Shown here: positions 1 through 8,590 of the stretch, one piece after another | How the letters are laid out: each line of letters starts with the position of its first letter | Position numbering within the stretch: the stretch's first letter is position 1 | Assembly (NCBI GenBank): GCA_942493145.1 | Contig: OW818679.1 | Location: 2,480,001-2,544,000 of the forward strand | Length of the DNA: 64,000 nucleotides | Source of the DNA: ENR-C20 sp942493145 | Lineage (GTDB): Bacteria; Bacillota; Clostridia; Acetivibrionales; DTU013 | Direction: 5' to 3' | The notes under the pieces: model-generated | What the model saw: the letters and a program-made list of their open reading frames with translations, nothing else | What the model was told of the DNA's origin: nothing | Databases searched by the model: none | Translations under genes and position numbers: made by a program

Positions 1-140
1 CGTTGGTTTCTTATGGATTGTGTCATTTCGCTCATTACTATCCACCTGTTAATGATACATTGGAATACATCTTAATGCTTTGAGTAGTCTATTGCTAATA
101 TTGACATATCAATGAATGAATATACGTAAGCGACATAGTG

Positions 141-180
141 TTAAAAAACCACCCCCAAAGGTATCGTCTTTGGAGGTGGC
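141..180 (-). terminator. Intrinsic terminator of ppdK
   Basis: Read on the minus strand, a 12-bp stem (168-179 with 149-160, one G-U pair) closes a 7-nt loop and is followed by six U. It lies about 60 nt past the ppdK stop. The first 140 bases of the window hold no gene or motif I can support. Confidence 0.85.
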
Positions 181-242
181 TCATTAAACTTTCTTTATTA
201 TGCTGTTACTTTTTATTGATGCATTTTATACTACTGCAGCAA

Positions 243-2882
243 TCACTTCTGCCCCATTGCGCCACCACCGATTGCGGCCTGTGCGGCTGCAAGACGTGCT
301 ATCGGAACGCGGAAGGGTGAGCAGGATACATAATTCAAGCCTATCTTGTGGCAGAATTCAACGGAAGATGGATCTCCGCCGTGCTCGCCGCATATTCCCA
401 GCTTGATGTCCGGTCTGGTTTTCTTTCCCAGTGAGCAAGCCATTTCCATGAGCTTGCCAACGCCAACCTGGTCTACCCTTGCAAACGGATCGGATTCATA
501 TATCTTCTTGCTGTAATATGCATCCAGGAATTTACCTGCGTCATCACGGCTGAAACCGAAGGTCATCTGCGTGAGATCGTTGGTTCCGAAGGAGAAGAAC
601 TCGGCTTCCTTTGCTATCTCATCTGCAGTGATACATGCCCTGGGTATCTCTATCATGGTACCGACTTTGTAATCCAGCTTTACGCCTGATTTTGCGATAA
701 TCTCATCGGCGACCTTGACGACTATATCCTTAACATACTTGAGTTCCTTGACTTCGCCAACCAATGGGATCATAATCTCCGGAACCACGCTCATGCCTTT
801 TTTATTTACATTGATTGCAGCCTCTATGACGGCCCTGGTCTGCATTTCAGCGATTTCTGGATATGTGACTGCAAGACGGCAGCCCCTGTGGCCCATCATT
901 GGATTGAATTCATGGAGATCGGCCACTATATGCTTGAGTTCAGCAAAGGTGAGGCCCATCTCATTTGCAAGTGACTGTATGTCTTCATCTTCCTGTGGAA
1001 GGAACTCATGAAGTGGTGGATCCAGGAACCTTATGGTTACAGGATAACCCTTCATTTCAGTGAAGAGGCCTTCGAAGTCACTTCTCTGCATGGGAAGCAG
1101 CTTGTCAAGTGCCTTTCTCCTCTGCTCCTCAGTCCTGGCGACTATCATCTCCCTGACCGATGAAATCCTGTCTGCATCAAAGAACATATGCTCTGTACGG
1201 CACAGGCCTATGCCCTCTGCGCCGAAACTGATTGCAGCTTTGGCATCTGCAGGTGTATCTGCATTAGTCCTTACCTTGAGTACCCTGATTTCATCTGCCC
1301 AGCTCATAAACACGCCAAAATCTCCGGTCATCTCCGGATCGATGGTTGGCAGCTTTTCGCCGTATACGTAACCGGTTGAGCCGTCAAGGGATATCCAATC
1401 GCCTTCATTGTATCTCTTTCCATTTTTATCAGTAAAATATTTCTCTGTTTCATAAATTCTGATTTCGCTGCAGCCGGATACGCAGCAGGTTCCCATACCG
1501 CGGGCTACAACTGCGGCGTGGGAGGTCATTCCGCCTCTGCCTGTGAGTATTCCCTGTGAAACATGCATGCCTTCGATATCTTCCGGGGAAGTTTCGAGCC
1601 TGACGAGTATTATCTTCTTAACACCACTCTTTGCAGCTTCAACTGCATGCTCGGCTTCAAAGTATATCTGGCCTGTCGCCGCACCCGGTGAAGCCGGAAG
1701 GCCTTTCGCAACGATAGTTGCAGCCTTGAGTGCCTTGGGTTCGAAGTTGGGGTGAAGCAATGCATCCAGCTGCTTAGGGTCGACCTTCATAATGGCCTCG
1801 GCCTTTGTCACCATACCCTCATTAACAAGGTCCACTGCTACCTTTATTGCCGCTGCGGCCGTCCTCTTGCCGTTCCTGGTCTGGAGCATGAACAGCTTGC
1901 CCTTTTCAATGGTGAACTCCATGTCCTGCATATCCTTGTAATGCTTTTCGAGTGTATCAGCTATCTTTTCAAACTGATCATATGCTTCGGGGTTGATTTG
2001 CTTCATCTGGTCTATGGTCTGAGGAGTCCTGATACCAGCGACGACATCCTCGCCCTGGGCATTCATGAGGAATTCTCCATAAAGCTTCTTCTCACCTGTT
2101 GCCGGGTTTCTGGTGAAGGCGACGCCTGTACCGGAATCATTACCCATGTTACCGTAAACCATTTCCTGAACATTTACGGCTGTACCCCAGTCTCCCGGTA
2201 TGTCATTCAGCCTTCTGTAAATATTTGCCCGAGGATTATCCCATGAACGGAAAACAGCCTTTATCGCTTCCATCAGTTGGATCTTGGGATCCTGCGGGAA
2301 CTCGAAGCCCTTTTCCTGTTTGAATAGCGCCTTGTATCTTTTGACTATTTCTTTAAGGTTTTCTGCATTAAGGTCTGTGTCAAACTTGGCATGGTTCTCT
2401 TCCTTGACGGCTTCAAGGATCTTTTCAAACTTGGGCTTATCGACCTCCATGACGACATCACTGAACATCTGTATGAAACGCCTGTAGCTGTCATAAGCAA
2501 AACGATCGTTGTCTGTAAGCTTTGCGAGCCCTTCCACAACCTTGTCGTTAAGGCCCAGGTTCAAAATGGTGTCCATCATTCCAGGCATGGAAGCCCTTGC
2601 TCCGGAGCGGACTGAAACAAGGAAAGGGTTTTGGGGATCGCCGAATTTCTTGCCTACAACCTTCTCAGTTGTTTCAAGGGCAGTATAAATCTGATCTTCG
2701 ACTTCTTTGGAAATTGTCATGCCCTCTTTAATATACTTGATGCAAGCATCGGTTGTAACGGTAAACCCTCTCGGTACCGGCAGTCCAAGTCCGGTCATTT
2801 CGGCCAGATTGGCACCTTTGCCGCCAAGCAGGTTTTTCATAGATGCATTGCCCTCTTTGAAAAGATATACATATTTAGCCAT
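243..2882 (-). CDS. ppdK: Pyruvate, phosphate dikinase
   Basis: Interconverts pyruvate, ATP and phosphate with phosphoenolpyruvate, AMP and pyrophosphate; in anaerobes it often works as a PPi-linked glycolytic step in the cytosol. The 879-residue length is normal for the family. Visible parts in order are the N-terminal ATP-grasp region (GGKGANLAEM, RSGARASMPGMMDT), the phosphohistidine swivel (GGMTSHAAVVARG, near residue 455) and the C-terminal PEP/pyruvate barrel (FGTNDLTQMTFGFSRDD; GICGEHGGDP before the catalytic Cys). The ATG at 2882 is preferred over the TTG one codon upstream because GGAGG lies 7 nt before the ATG but only 4 nt before the TTG. It stands alone, with its own terminator and a divergent neighbour. 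Identification is secure. Confidence 0.98.
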   Translation of the reverse strand: MAKYVYLFKEGNASMKNLLGGKGANLAEMTGLGLPVPRGFTVTTDACIKYIKEGMTISKEVEDQIYTALETTEKVVGKKFGDPQNPFLVSVRSGARASMPGMMDTILNLGLNDKVVEGLAKLTDNDRFAYDSYRRFIQMFSDVVMEVDKPKFEKILEAVKEENHAKFDTDLNAENLKEIVKRYKALFKQEKGFEFPQDPKIQLMEAIKAVFRSWDNPRANIYRRLNDIPGDWGTAVNVQEMVYGNMGNDSGTGVAFTRNPATGEKKLYGEFLMNAQGEDVVAGIRTPQTIDQMKQINPEAYDQFEKIADTLEKHYKDMQDMEFTIEKGKLFMLQTRNGKRTAAAAIKVAVDLVNEGMVTKAEAIMKVDPKQLDALLHPNFEPKALKAATIVAKGLPASPGAATGQIYFEAEHAVEAAKSGVKKIILVRLETSPEDIEGMHVSQGILTGRGGMTSHAAVVARGMGTCCVSGCSEIRIYETEKYFTDKNGKRYNEGDWISLDGSTGYVYGEKLPTIDPEMTGDFGVFMSWADEIRVLKVRTNADTPADAKAAISFGAEGIGLCRTEHMFFDADRISSVREMIVARTEEQRRKALDKLLPMQRSDFEGLFTEMKGYPVTIRFLDPPLHEFLPQEDEDIQSLANEMGLTFAELKHIVADLHEFNPMMGHRGCRLAVTYPEIAEMQTRAVIEAAINVNKKGMSVVPEIMIPLVGEVKELKYVKDIVVKVADEIIAKSGVKLDYKVGTMIEIPRACITADEIAKEAEFFSFGTNDLTQMTFGFSRDDAGKFLDAYYSKKIYESDPFARVDQVGVGKLMEMACSLGKKTRPDIKLGICGEHGGDPSSVEFCHKIGLNYVSCSPFRVPIARLAAAQAAIGGGAMGQK

Positions 2883-2950
2883 CAAAAAACCTCCAACATA
2901 ATATTATATTTTTCTATCGTGATATCATCACAGGAACAAATAACCATATT

Positions 2951-2959
2951 ATTATACCA
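2951..2959 (-). promoter_or_regulatory. Candidate extended -10 promoter of ppdK
   Basis: On the minus strand TGGTATAAT occurs about 70 nt before the ppdK start, matching an extended -10 (TGnTATAAT). No good -35 hexamer is seen. The whole 2883-3121 gap is very AT-rich and holds other TATAAT-like strings, so the choice is tentative. Confidence 0.4.
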
Positions 2960-3078
2960 TAATTTATAACTTTTCCATTGTATTTTCGGTAAATATGATG
3001 TGAAATTATACATTATTATAACTATATTATTAAGTACTGCTATAGTTTAGCGGAAAGTTCTTTATTATCATTATTTTT

Positions 3079-3086
3079 GATATAAT
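3079..3086 (+). promoter_or_regulatory. Candidate extended -10 promoter for the acetyltransferase
   Basis: TGATATAAT begins just before position 3079 and ends at 3086, about 40 nt upstream of the acetyltransferase start; the -35 region (TTCTTT) is weak. It is divergent from the ppdK promoter. Confidence 0.45.
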
Positions 3087-3127
3087 GTAATAAAATTGTT
3101 TCGCAACAAAAACTGAAAGCGGTGAGA

Positions 3128-3607
3128 ATGCAATTGGAGTATAGAGAGATTCAAACAATTGATATTGTTGAAGTTGCAAAACTACATAATGAACTGGCAT
3201 ATCATGTCCAAAAAGAAACAAATGATGCATATTGGGATTTTGACGTATTATCAGAAGAGGATGTCAGTAAGCATTTAGCGACTTTTATTGATCTACCGGA
3301 CCGGAAAATCTATATTGCACGAAACAATGAGAAAATTGCAGGATTTATTGCAGGTGAGATAATGCAATGCCACCTCCCTATCTCAAATGTAAAGAAAATC
3401 GGATACATTTCAGGTGCTTATGTTTTACCTGAATATAGAGGCAGAGGGATAATGAGGTTTTTGGAAGTACTTGTTATCGATTATTTCAAGCAATATGGAA
3501 TCAAATATGTAGAACTGAATTTTGTCTCTAAAAATAAAATCGCAAAGAATAACTGGGAGAACCTGGGCTACAGGACTTTCCGGGAACAAGCAAGAAAAGA
3601 GATATAG
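3128..3607 (+). CDS. GNAT-family N-acetyltransferase
   Basis: A 159-residue protein with the GNAT fold signature. Motif A is clear as VLPEYRGRGIMRFLEV (the R-x-x-G-x-G/A pyrophosphate loop of acetyl-CoA binding), and the C-terminal KNNWENLGYR matches the usual motif B end. The substrate cannot be told from sequence. The start is uncertain: a GTG at 3122 and an ATG at 3128 share the frame and neither has an ideally spaced ribosome site. The gene and the next one look more AT-rich than the surrounding core genes. The membrane-protein start follows 58 nt after the stop, so the two may be cotranscribed. Confidence 0.85.
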   Translation: MQLEYREIQTIDIVEVAKLHNELAYHVQKETNDAYWDFDVLSEEDVSKHLATFIDLPDRKIYIARNNEKIAGFIAGEIMQCHLPISNVKKIGYISGAYVLPEYRGRGIMRFLEVLVIDYFKQYGIKYVELNFVSKNKIAKNNWENLGYRTFREQARKEI

Positions 3608-3665
3608 CGGTGTAATAGAGGTAAGAAATAGTAAACTTATTAAAAAGCATCAGGGAGGTTTTATT

Positions 3666-4178
3666 ATGTCTCCGACAGGACATCTCGCAATTGGTTTTGC
3701 TGCAAAAAAATATGCACCTGATATACCTTTAATTATTTTTTTGATTGCCGCTTATGCAATAGATCTGATTTATTTTATATTCCTTGCTTTGGGTATGGAT
3801 AAGCAGGACTATAATCCTTGGTCTCACAGTTTATTTATGGCAATCATTTGGTCTGTTACTGTTGGCTTGATTTCCTTGCTTTTTAGCAGAAAGTTACGAA
3901 ATGGCTTAGTCATCGGACTTGTTGTTTTTAGCCATTGGATTCTTGATTTTATTGTATGGGGTAATTTGCCCATTTTCTTCGATAGAACGAAAGTAATCGG
4001 CCTTGGTTTGTATGACAAAATCGGTTTCTCCTTAACTGATTTGAAGATTAGTTCGGGATCAGTAATTGCGACATCCATAGAGTTAGGTCTGCTGATTATA
4101 GGTTTAGCAATTTATATTTTGTATTTGAGAAAATTGCAGAAAGAAAAAAAGAGGCGGGGCGGGCAGGTACAAGGCTGA
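3666..4178 (+). CDS. Small integral membrane protein, YdjM/metal-dependent-hydrolase-like
   Basis: A 170-residue protein with about four hydrophobic segments. Its N-terminus (MSPTGHLAIGFAAKKYAPD) and conserved polar/His positions (NPWSHSLFMAI, FSHWILDFIVWG) resemble the membrane-bound hydrolase-like YdjM/DUF457-type families, whose substrate is unknown. The start at 3666 is chosen because GGGAGG lies 7 nt upstream; a longer frame reading back to 3522 would overlap the acetyltransferase and has no such site. The C-terminal residues (RRGGQVQG) are encoded by the left arm of the structured repeat at 4151-4242, so the tail probably came from insertion of that element. Assignment to a family is moderate; function is not known. 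Confidence 0.75.
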   Translation: MSPTGHLAIGFAAKKYAPDIPLIIFLIAAYAIDLIYFIFLALGMDKQDYNPWSHSLFMAIIWSVTVGLISLLFSRKLRNGLVIGLVVFSHWILDFIVWGNLPIFFDRTKVIGLGLYDKIGFSLTDLKISSGSVIATSIELGLLIIGLAIYILYLRKLQKEKKRRGGQVQG

Positions 4179-4242
4179 ATTCCGAGGAACTACAGCCTGT
4201 TTGTGACGGAGCCTGAGCCGGCCTACCTGCGCGCCCAGCCTC
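4151..4242 (+). repeat. Structured dispersed element, copy 1 (short form)
   Basis: A 92-bp element fills the space between two convergent genes and runs into the end of the upstream one. Arms 4151-4169 and 4224-4242 are complementary at 17 of 19 positions. Inside, AGGCTG (near 4172-4177) faces CAGCCT in ACAGCCTGT, followed by GTGACGGAGCCTGA, a string shared with copies 2 and 3. The large inner domain of the other copies is missing. It ends one base before the glyS stop codon. Confidence 0.75.
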
Positions 4243-4243
4243 C

Positions 4244-5632
4244 TTAAAATTCGAACTTATCGTGGAAATACCCATTCAATTCATCAATTGGAATCCTGAC
4301 CTGCTGCATGCTGTCTCTTTCCCTGATAGTCACAGCCTTGTCATTCAACGACTCGAAATCGAAGGTTATACAGAAGGGAGTACCTATCTCGTCCTGTCTT
4401 CTGTAGCGTTTGCCTATACTTCCTGTTTCGTCGTATTCACAGACGTAGTTCTTGCGGAGCTCATCGTATACCTTTTCTGCATCTTCACCAAGCTTTTTGG
4501 AAAGTGGCAATACAGCTATTTTAACAGGAGCAATGGCTGGATGGAATCTGAACACAGTCCTGACATCTCCCTCTGCTACCACTTCCTCATCATATGCATT
4601 GCACAGGAATGCCAGCGTTACCCTGTCTGCGCCCAGTGAAGGCTCAATGCAGTAAGGCACGTATTTCTCGTTGGTTGCCGGATCGAAATATGAAAGGTCA
4701 TCCTTGCTATGAAGCATATGCTGTTTGAGGTCGAAGTCAGTCCTGTCGGCTATGCCCCAAAGCTCTCCCCAGCCGAATGGGAATTTGAATTCTATATCGG
4801 TAGTTGCATTACTGTAATGCGAAAGCTCCTCTTTTGCGTGATCGCGGAGTTTCAGGCTTTCGTCCTTTATTCCCAGCTTCAGCAGCCAGTTATGGCAGTA
4901 ATCCTTCCAGTATTTGAACCATTCAAGGTCAGTTCCCGGTTCGCAGAAGAACTCAAGCTCCATCTGCTCGAATTCACGGATCCTGAAGATAAAGTTGCCA
5001 GGCGTTATTTCATTTCTGAAGGACTTGCCTACCTGTCCGATACCGAAGGGAATCTTCTTCCTTGTAGTCCTCTGAACGTTTTTAAAGTTTACGAATATCC
5101 CCTGTGCTGTTTCAGGTCTCAGGAATATTTCAGTCTTTGAATCCTCTGTGACGCCCTGGAAGGTTTTGAACATCAGGTTGAATTTCCTGATCTCTGTAAA
5201 ATCGGCCTTACCGCAATCCGGACACTTTACGTCCTTCTCCTTTATGTATTCCATAAGTTGCTCGTTTTTCCATCCATCGATAACCAGGGATATGCCATTT
5301 GCAGCATTCCAGTCCTCAATCATCTTGTCGGCCCTGTGCCTTGTTTTGCAGCTTTTACAGTCGATCAGCGGATCACTGAAGCCGCCCACATGGCCTGAAG
5401 CCACCCACACCTGTGGATTCATGAGTATGGCGCAATCTACGCCGACATTGTAAGGGCTTTCCTGGATGAATTTCTTCCACCATGCCTTCTTTACATTGTT
5501 TTTCAGTTCAACGCCCAGGGGACCGTAATCCCAAGAGTTTGCCAGCCCTCCATATATATCTGAGCCGGGATATACGAATCCGCGGTTTTTAGCAAGGGCG
5601 ACTAATTTCTCCATTGTTAGTTCTGCAGCCAT
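4244..5632 (-). CDS. glyS: Glycyl-tRNA synthetase, dimeric class II type
   Basis: Charges tRNA-Gly with glycine in the cytosol. The 462 residues match the single-chain alpha2 bacterial/eukaryotic type rather than the alpha2beta2 type. Seen directly are the N-terminal YPGSDIYGGLANSWDYGPLG, class II motif 2 (FRNEITPGNFIFRIREFEQ) and motif 3 (GADRVTLAFL), then an anticodon-binding domain with the QDEIGTPFCITFDFE string. GGGAGG lies 8 nt before the ATG. coaBC ends 41 nt upstream on the same strand, so the two may be cotranscribed. No T-box was seen upstream of it. Confidence 0.98.
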   Translation of the reverse strand: MAAELTMEKLVALAKNRGFVYPGSDIYGGLANSWDYGPLGVELKNNVKKAWWKKFIQESPYNVGVDCAILMNPQVWVASGHVGGFSDPLIDCKSCKTRHRADKMIEDWNAANGISLVIDGWKNEQLMEYIKEKDVKCPDCGKADFTEIRKFNLMFKTFQGVTEDSKTEIFLRPETAQGIFVNFKNVQRTTRKKIPFGIGQVGKSFRNEITPGNFIFRIREFEQMELEFFCEPGTDLEWFKYWKDYCHNWLLKLGIKDESLKLRDHAKEELSHYSNATTDIEFKFPFGWGELWGIADRTDFDLKQHMLHSKDDLSYFDPATNEKYVPYCIEPSLGADRVTLAFLCNAYDEEVVAEGDVRTVFRFHPAIAPVKIAVLPLSKKLGEDAEKVYDELRKNYVCEYDETGSIGKRYRRQDEIGTPFCITFDFESLNDKAVTIRERDSMQQVRIPIDELNGYFHDKFEF

Positions 5633-5673
5633 TGGTTGTTCCTCCCATTAATCACATAAACATTATTATTTCT

Positions 5674-6891
5674 TCATTGTGTTTTTCTTAAATTATACAG
5701 CTCTATGATATCGTCCAGTATTTCATCGGCAGCGGCTTTCTTACTCATAAGTGGCAATTCCCTTATGGTACCGTCCCTCTTGATGATCTTTATTATATTG
5801 GTATCCACTTCAAAGCCTGCGCCTTCCATGGTCACATCATTTGCGATTATCATATCCAGGTTTTTCGAACGGATTTTACCCAGCGCGTTTTCCACCAGGT
5901 CGTTTGTCTCGGCGCATGAGCCCACAAGCAGCTTGTCCCCTTTTAATCCACCAAGTTCCTTAAGTATGTCAGGGTTCTTTTCCAGCTTGATGACCATCTC
6001 ATCGTCTTTCTTTTTGATTTTTATGTCCGAAATATCAGCGCACTTGTAATCAGCTACGGCAGCCACCATAATTATGATGTCATAGCCTTCATAACTGTCT
6101 ATTACAGCCCTTCGCATCTCCTCTGCAGTGAGCACTTTTACCAGCTCTACATCCTTCGGGCAGTCAATGGATACCGGCCCTGATACAAGCCTGACATTGG
6201 CTCCGCGATTCGCAGCCGCACCGGCCACTGCATAACCCATCTTTCCCGATGATCTGTTTGATATATATCTTACCGGATCTATCGGCTCCCTTGTCGGCCC
6301 TGCTGTTACAAGCACGCTCAGGCCTTCCAGATCGTTATCGCAAGGGCCTTCCTCAAGCAGTCTGCATATTTCCTCAACTATCTTTGCAGGTTCCGGTAAT
6401 CTGCCCTTTCCGGAGCTGCCTTCTGCCATCCTGCCTTCTTCAGGCTCCATAAACATATATCCCAGGCTTTTCAGCTTTGAAATATTCTGCTGGACTACAG
6501 GATTGGCATACATGTTGAAATTCATTGCCGGCACTAACAGGACAGGAGCCTTTGATGCCATAACCGTCGTCGAAAGCATATCATCCGCGATTCCTCCGGC
6601 TATCTTTCCTATTATATTGGCGGTCGCTGGAGCTATCACGATGAGGTCGGCTTTGTTGGCCAGCGATATATGCTGGATATCCCATTGGTCCGGTTCTTCA
6701 AACATGTCTGTTATAACAGGCCTATGGGTAATTGACCTGAATGTCAGCGGTGATACGAATCTGGCGGCATTCTCAGTCATGATTACGTCCGTTTCTACGC
6801 CAAGCTTCTTAAGCCTGCTTGCAACCTCAACTACCTTATATACGGCAATACCGCCGCTTACTCCCAGTACTACGTTTTTTGCCTCAATCAA
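5674..6891 (-). CDS. coaBC: Bifunctional phosphopantothenoylcysteine decarboxylase / phosphopantothenate-cysteine ligase
   Basis: Carries out two steps of coenzyme A synthesis: CoaB joins cysteine to 4'-phosphopantothenate and CoaC, an FMN enzyme, decarboxylates the product. The N-terminal CoaC half shows GVSGGIAVYK, the catalytic His in IQHISLANK (near residue 74) and PAMNFNMY (near 121). The C-terminal CoaB half shows TAGPTREPIDPVRYISNRSS. I place the start at the TTG at 6891, giving MIEAKNVVLGVSGG, because AGGTGAG lies 4-5 nt upstream; another TTG at 6912 has no such site. The usual order rpoZ-coaBC is kept. Two hairpins separate it from rpoZ. Confidence 0.95.
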   Translation of the reverse strand: MIEAKNVVLGVSGGIAVYKVVEVASRLKKLGVETDVIMTENAARFVSPLTFRSITHRPVITDMFEEPDQWDIQHISLANKADLIVIAPATANIIGKIAGGIADDMLSTTVMASKAPVLLVPAMNFNMYANPVVQQNISKLKSLGYMFMEPEEGRMAEGSSGKGRLPEPAKIVEEICRLLEEGPCDNDLEGLSVLVTAGPTREPIDPVRYISNRSSGKMGYAVAGAAANRGANVRLVSGPVSIDCPKDVELVKVLTAEEMRRAVIDSYEGYDIIIMVAAVADYKCADISDIKIKKKDDEMVIKLEKNPDILKELGGLKGDKLLVGSCAETNDLVENALGKIRSKNLDMIIANDVTMEGAGFEVDTNIIKIIKRDGTIRELPLMSKKAAADEILDDIIELYNLRKTQ

Positions 6892-6930
6892 TTTTCTCAC
6901 CTGCCAATACAAAACATATACCTACATATA

Positions 6931-6971
6931 GATAAAAGAAGCCATGGGATAAACGTTTACCCCACACGGCT
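6931..6971 (-). terminator. Terminator-like hairpin between rpoZ and coaBC
   Basis: On the minus strand a long stem (6940-6971, core GGGGTAAACGTTTATCCC) is followed by UCUUUUA. It lies only about 40 nt before the coaBC start, so it could be a second terminator of rpoZ or an attenuator in the coaBC leader. Confidence 0.55.
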
Positions 6972-7001
6972 CCTGATTGCTGCACGATTTGCGCAACATC
7001 A

Positions 7002-7035
7002 TAAAAAAGCAAGCGGCTGTTACTTTATGCCGCTT
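7002..7035 (-). terminator. Intrinsic terminator overlapping the rpoZ stop
   Basis: Stem AAGCGGC (7029-7035) with GCCGCTT (7011-7017), then GC and six U (7003-7008), read on the minus strand. The first arm is the end of the rpoZ coding sequence. Confidence 0.75.
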
Positions 7036-7229
7036 TTTGTCCTTGTATATGAAATCTTGTCATCGTTTATTTCGTTCAGTGCAATGGTAACCGGCTTTTC
7101 TGAATTACATTTTGTGAGTTTATGTGCACCGTCCTGAAGCTGCCTTGCACGCTTGGCGGTGGCAACTACAAGTGTATATCTGCTGTTGTCCACCTTGGAA
7201 AGCAGCGAAGCCATTGATGGATATATCAT
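7020..7229 (-). CDS. rpoZ: DNA-directed RNA polymerase omega subunit
   Basis: Small RNA polymerase subunit that helps beta-prime assembly. The 69 residues carry the omega signature around SRYTLVVATAKRARQLQDG. AAGGAGG sits 7 nt before the ATG. Its place between remA and coaBC is the conserved Firmicute arrangement, but gmk, which usually lies between remA and rpoZ, is absent here: the gap is only 46 bp. The last codons form one arm of an intrinsic terminator. Confidence 0.95.
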   Translation of the reverse strand: MIYPSMASLLSKVDNSRYTLVVATAKRARQLQDGAHKLTKCNSEKPVTIALNEINDDKISYTRTKSGIK

Positions 7230-7275
7230 TATAAATCCTCCTTATTAAACCGATTGTCTTGATCAATAAATATGA

Positions 7276-7557
7276 TCAATTGTCATTAACATCCTCAGAA
7301 TCATCTTCTTCAACTTCGGCATCTTTGACATTAAGCCTGTGTGCTACAGTTTCAGGCTGAACTGCTGAGAGTATTATGTGGTCGCTGTCCGTTATTATGA
7401 CCGCTCTCGTCCTTCTGCCATATGTTGCATCTATCAGCATTCCCCGTTCTCTGGCTTCTTGTATGATCCTTTTAATGGGAGCCGATTCAGGGCTTACTAT
7501 GGCTACAAGTCTATTAGCAGATACAATATTCCCGAAGCCGATGTTAATCAATTTCAT
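7276..7557 (-). CDS. remA: RemA/DUF370 family regulator
   Basis: A 93-residue protein of the DUF370 (RemA) family. In Bacillus subtilis, RemA is a DNA-binding activator of biofilm-matrix and osmoprotection genes. The conserved N-terminus MKLINIGFGNIVSANRLVAI and the RTRAVIITDSDHIILSA block are seen; the last 20 residues are an acidic tail (EVEEDDSEDVNDN). GGAGG lies 7 nt before the ATG. The start is 17 nt after the yicC stop, so the yicC-remA-rpoZ run is one transcription unit. The target genes in this organism are unknown. Confidence 0.93.
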   Translation of the reverse strand: MKLINIGFGNIVSANRLVAIVSPESAPIKRIIQEARERGMLIDATYGRRTRAVIITDSDHIILSAVQPETVAHRLNVKDAEVEEDDSEDVNDN

Positions 7558-7574
7558 TTTGTTGCCTCCAGTCC

Positions 7575-8453
7575 TTATTCTATATTTTGAATCTGTTCTC
7601 TCAATTTTTCAATTTCACTCTTTATATCAACGACATTTCTCGTTATGGTTAAATCATTTGCCTTGGAGCCAATAGTGTTTATCTCCCTGTTCATCTCCTG
7701 TATAAGGAAATCGAGTTTCCTTCCTACCGGCTGCTGAATCTTCAGAGTGTCCCTCAACTGGCCTATGTGGCTTCCCAACCGTACTATCTCTTCATCTATG
7801 CTGCATCTGTCGGCAAAGATGGCAATCTCTGTGGCTAATCTTGCTTCATCTATGGTGGGTTGCTCAAGCAGATCCCTGATCCTGTTTTCCAGCTTCGCCT
7901 TGTACTCCTTTACTACCTCCGGAGCCCTTACAGAAATATCCTTAAGCAGGCTTTCGATGAACCGCGCCTTTTCATATAAATCGGTGCTGAGACCTTCTCC
8001 CTCGTGCAATCTCATGGAAATCAGGGATTCCAGGGCATTTTCAACTGCTCCTTTAAGGAGCTTCCAAAGCTTTTCCTCATCCTGTTCGGCCTGTTCAATC
8101 CTGAAAACATCAGGGAATCTGGACACTAATGTTAATGTTACATCATCCCTTAAAGCGAATTTATCCTTCATCAGTTTTACAGAATCAATATATGCTTTTG
8201 CCAGGCCTTCATCAAAAACCACATTTTTTGAGTCTTCAGCCGTGTTGCTGAAAGTGATGAACACATCGATCTTGCCTCTTGAGACAGCTTTGCCAACAAG
8301 ATCACGTACCTTCTCTTCCAAAAAACCAATCTGTCTCGGCATCTTTATAAAAACATCGGTGTAGCGGTGGTTGACAGTCTTTATCTCAACCATGAACTCT
8401 CTTCCGTCTTCACGCGCTTCGCCTCGGCCAAATCCGGTCATACTCTTGATCAT
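7575..8453 (-). CDS. yicC: YicC-family endoribonuclease-like protein
   Basis: A 292-residue member of the YicC/YloC family, recently described as endoribonucleases acting on RNA in stress and stationary phase. The N-terminus MIKSMTGFGRGEA and the C-terminal block GRKLDFLIQEMNREINTIGSKAND are diagnostic. The start has AGGAG about 10 nt upstream. It heads the yicC-remA-rpoZ run, preceded by an extended -10 promoter candidate. Function is taken from the family and not shown by this sequence. Confidence 0.93.
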   Translation of the reverse strand: MIKSMTGFGRGEAREDGREFMVEIKTVNHRYTDVFIKMPRQIGFLEEKVRDLVGKAVSRGKIDVFITFSNTAEDSKNVVFDEGLAKAYIDSVKLMKDKFALRDDVTLTLVSRFPDVFRIEQAEQDEEKLWKLLKGAVENALESLISMRLHEGEGLSTDLYEKARFIESLLKDISVRAPEVVKEYKAKLENRIRDLLEQPTIDEARLATEIAIFADRCSIDEEIVRLGSHIGQLRDTLKIQQPVGRKLDFLIQEMNREINTIGSKANDLTITRNVVDIKSEIEKLREQIQNIE

Positions 8454-8522
8454 ATGCTGAATTCTCCTGTTTTACAGCAAAAAGCAGACTCCTTGCCGTA
8501 AATATTTTTTAGTCAATACAGT

Positions 8523-8531
8523 ATTATAACA
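8523..8531 (-). promoter_or_regulatory. Candidate extended -10 promoter of yicC
   Basis: TGTTATAAT on the minus strand, about 70 nt before the yicC start in an AT-rich gap after the CheY-like gene. The -35 match is poor. Confidence 0.45.
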
Positions 8532-8590
8532 TAATTATAAACAATTTAAAGCTTGTTTTAATAGTTTTTCTTCAATTTTGTTCAATTTGC

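Noticed and set aside
1752..2246. Long plus-strand frames inside ppdK
   Set aside because: Shadows of a strongly coding minus-strand gene without ribosome sites or recognisable domains.
4244..5700. T-box upstream of glyS
   Set aside because: Only 41 nt separate glyS from coaBC and no GGTGGNACCGCG motif is present.
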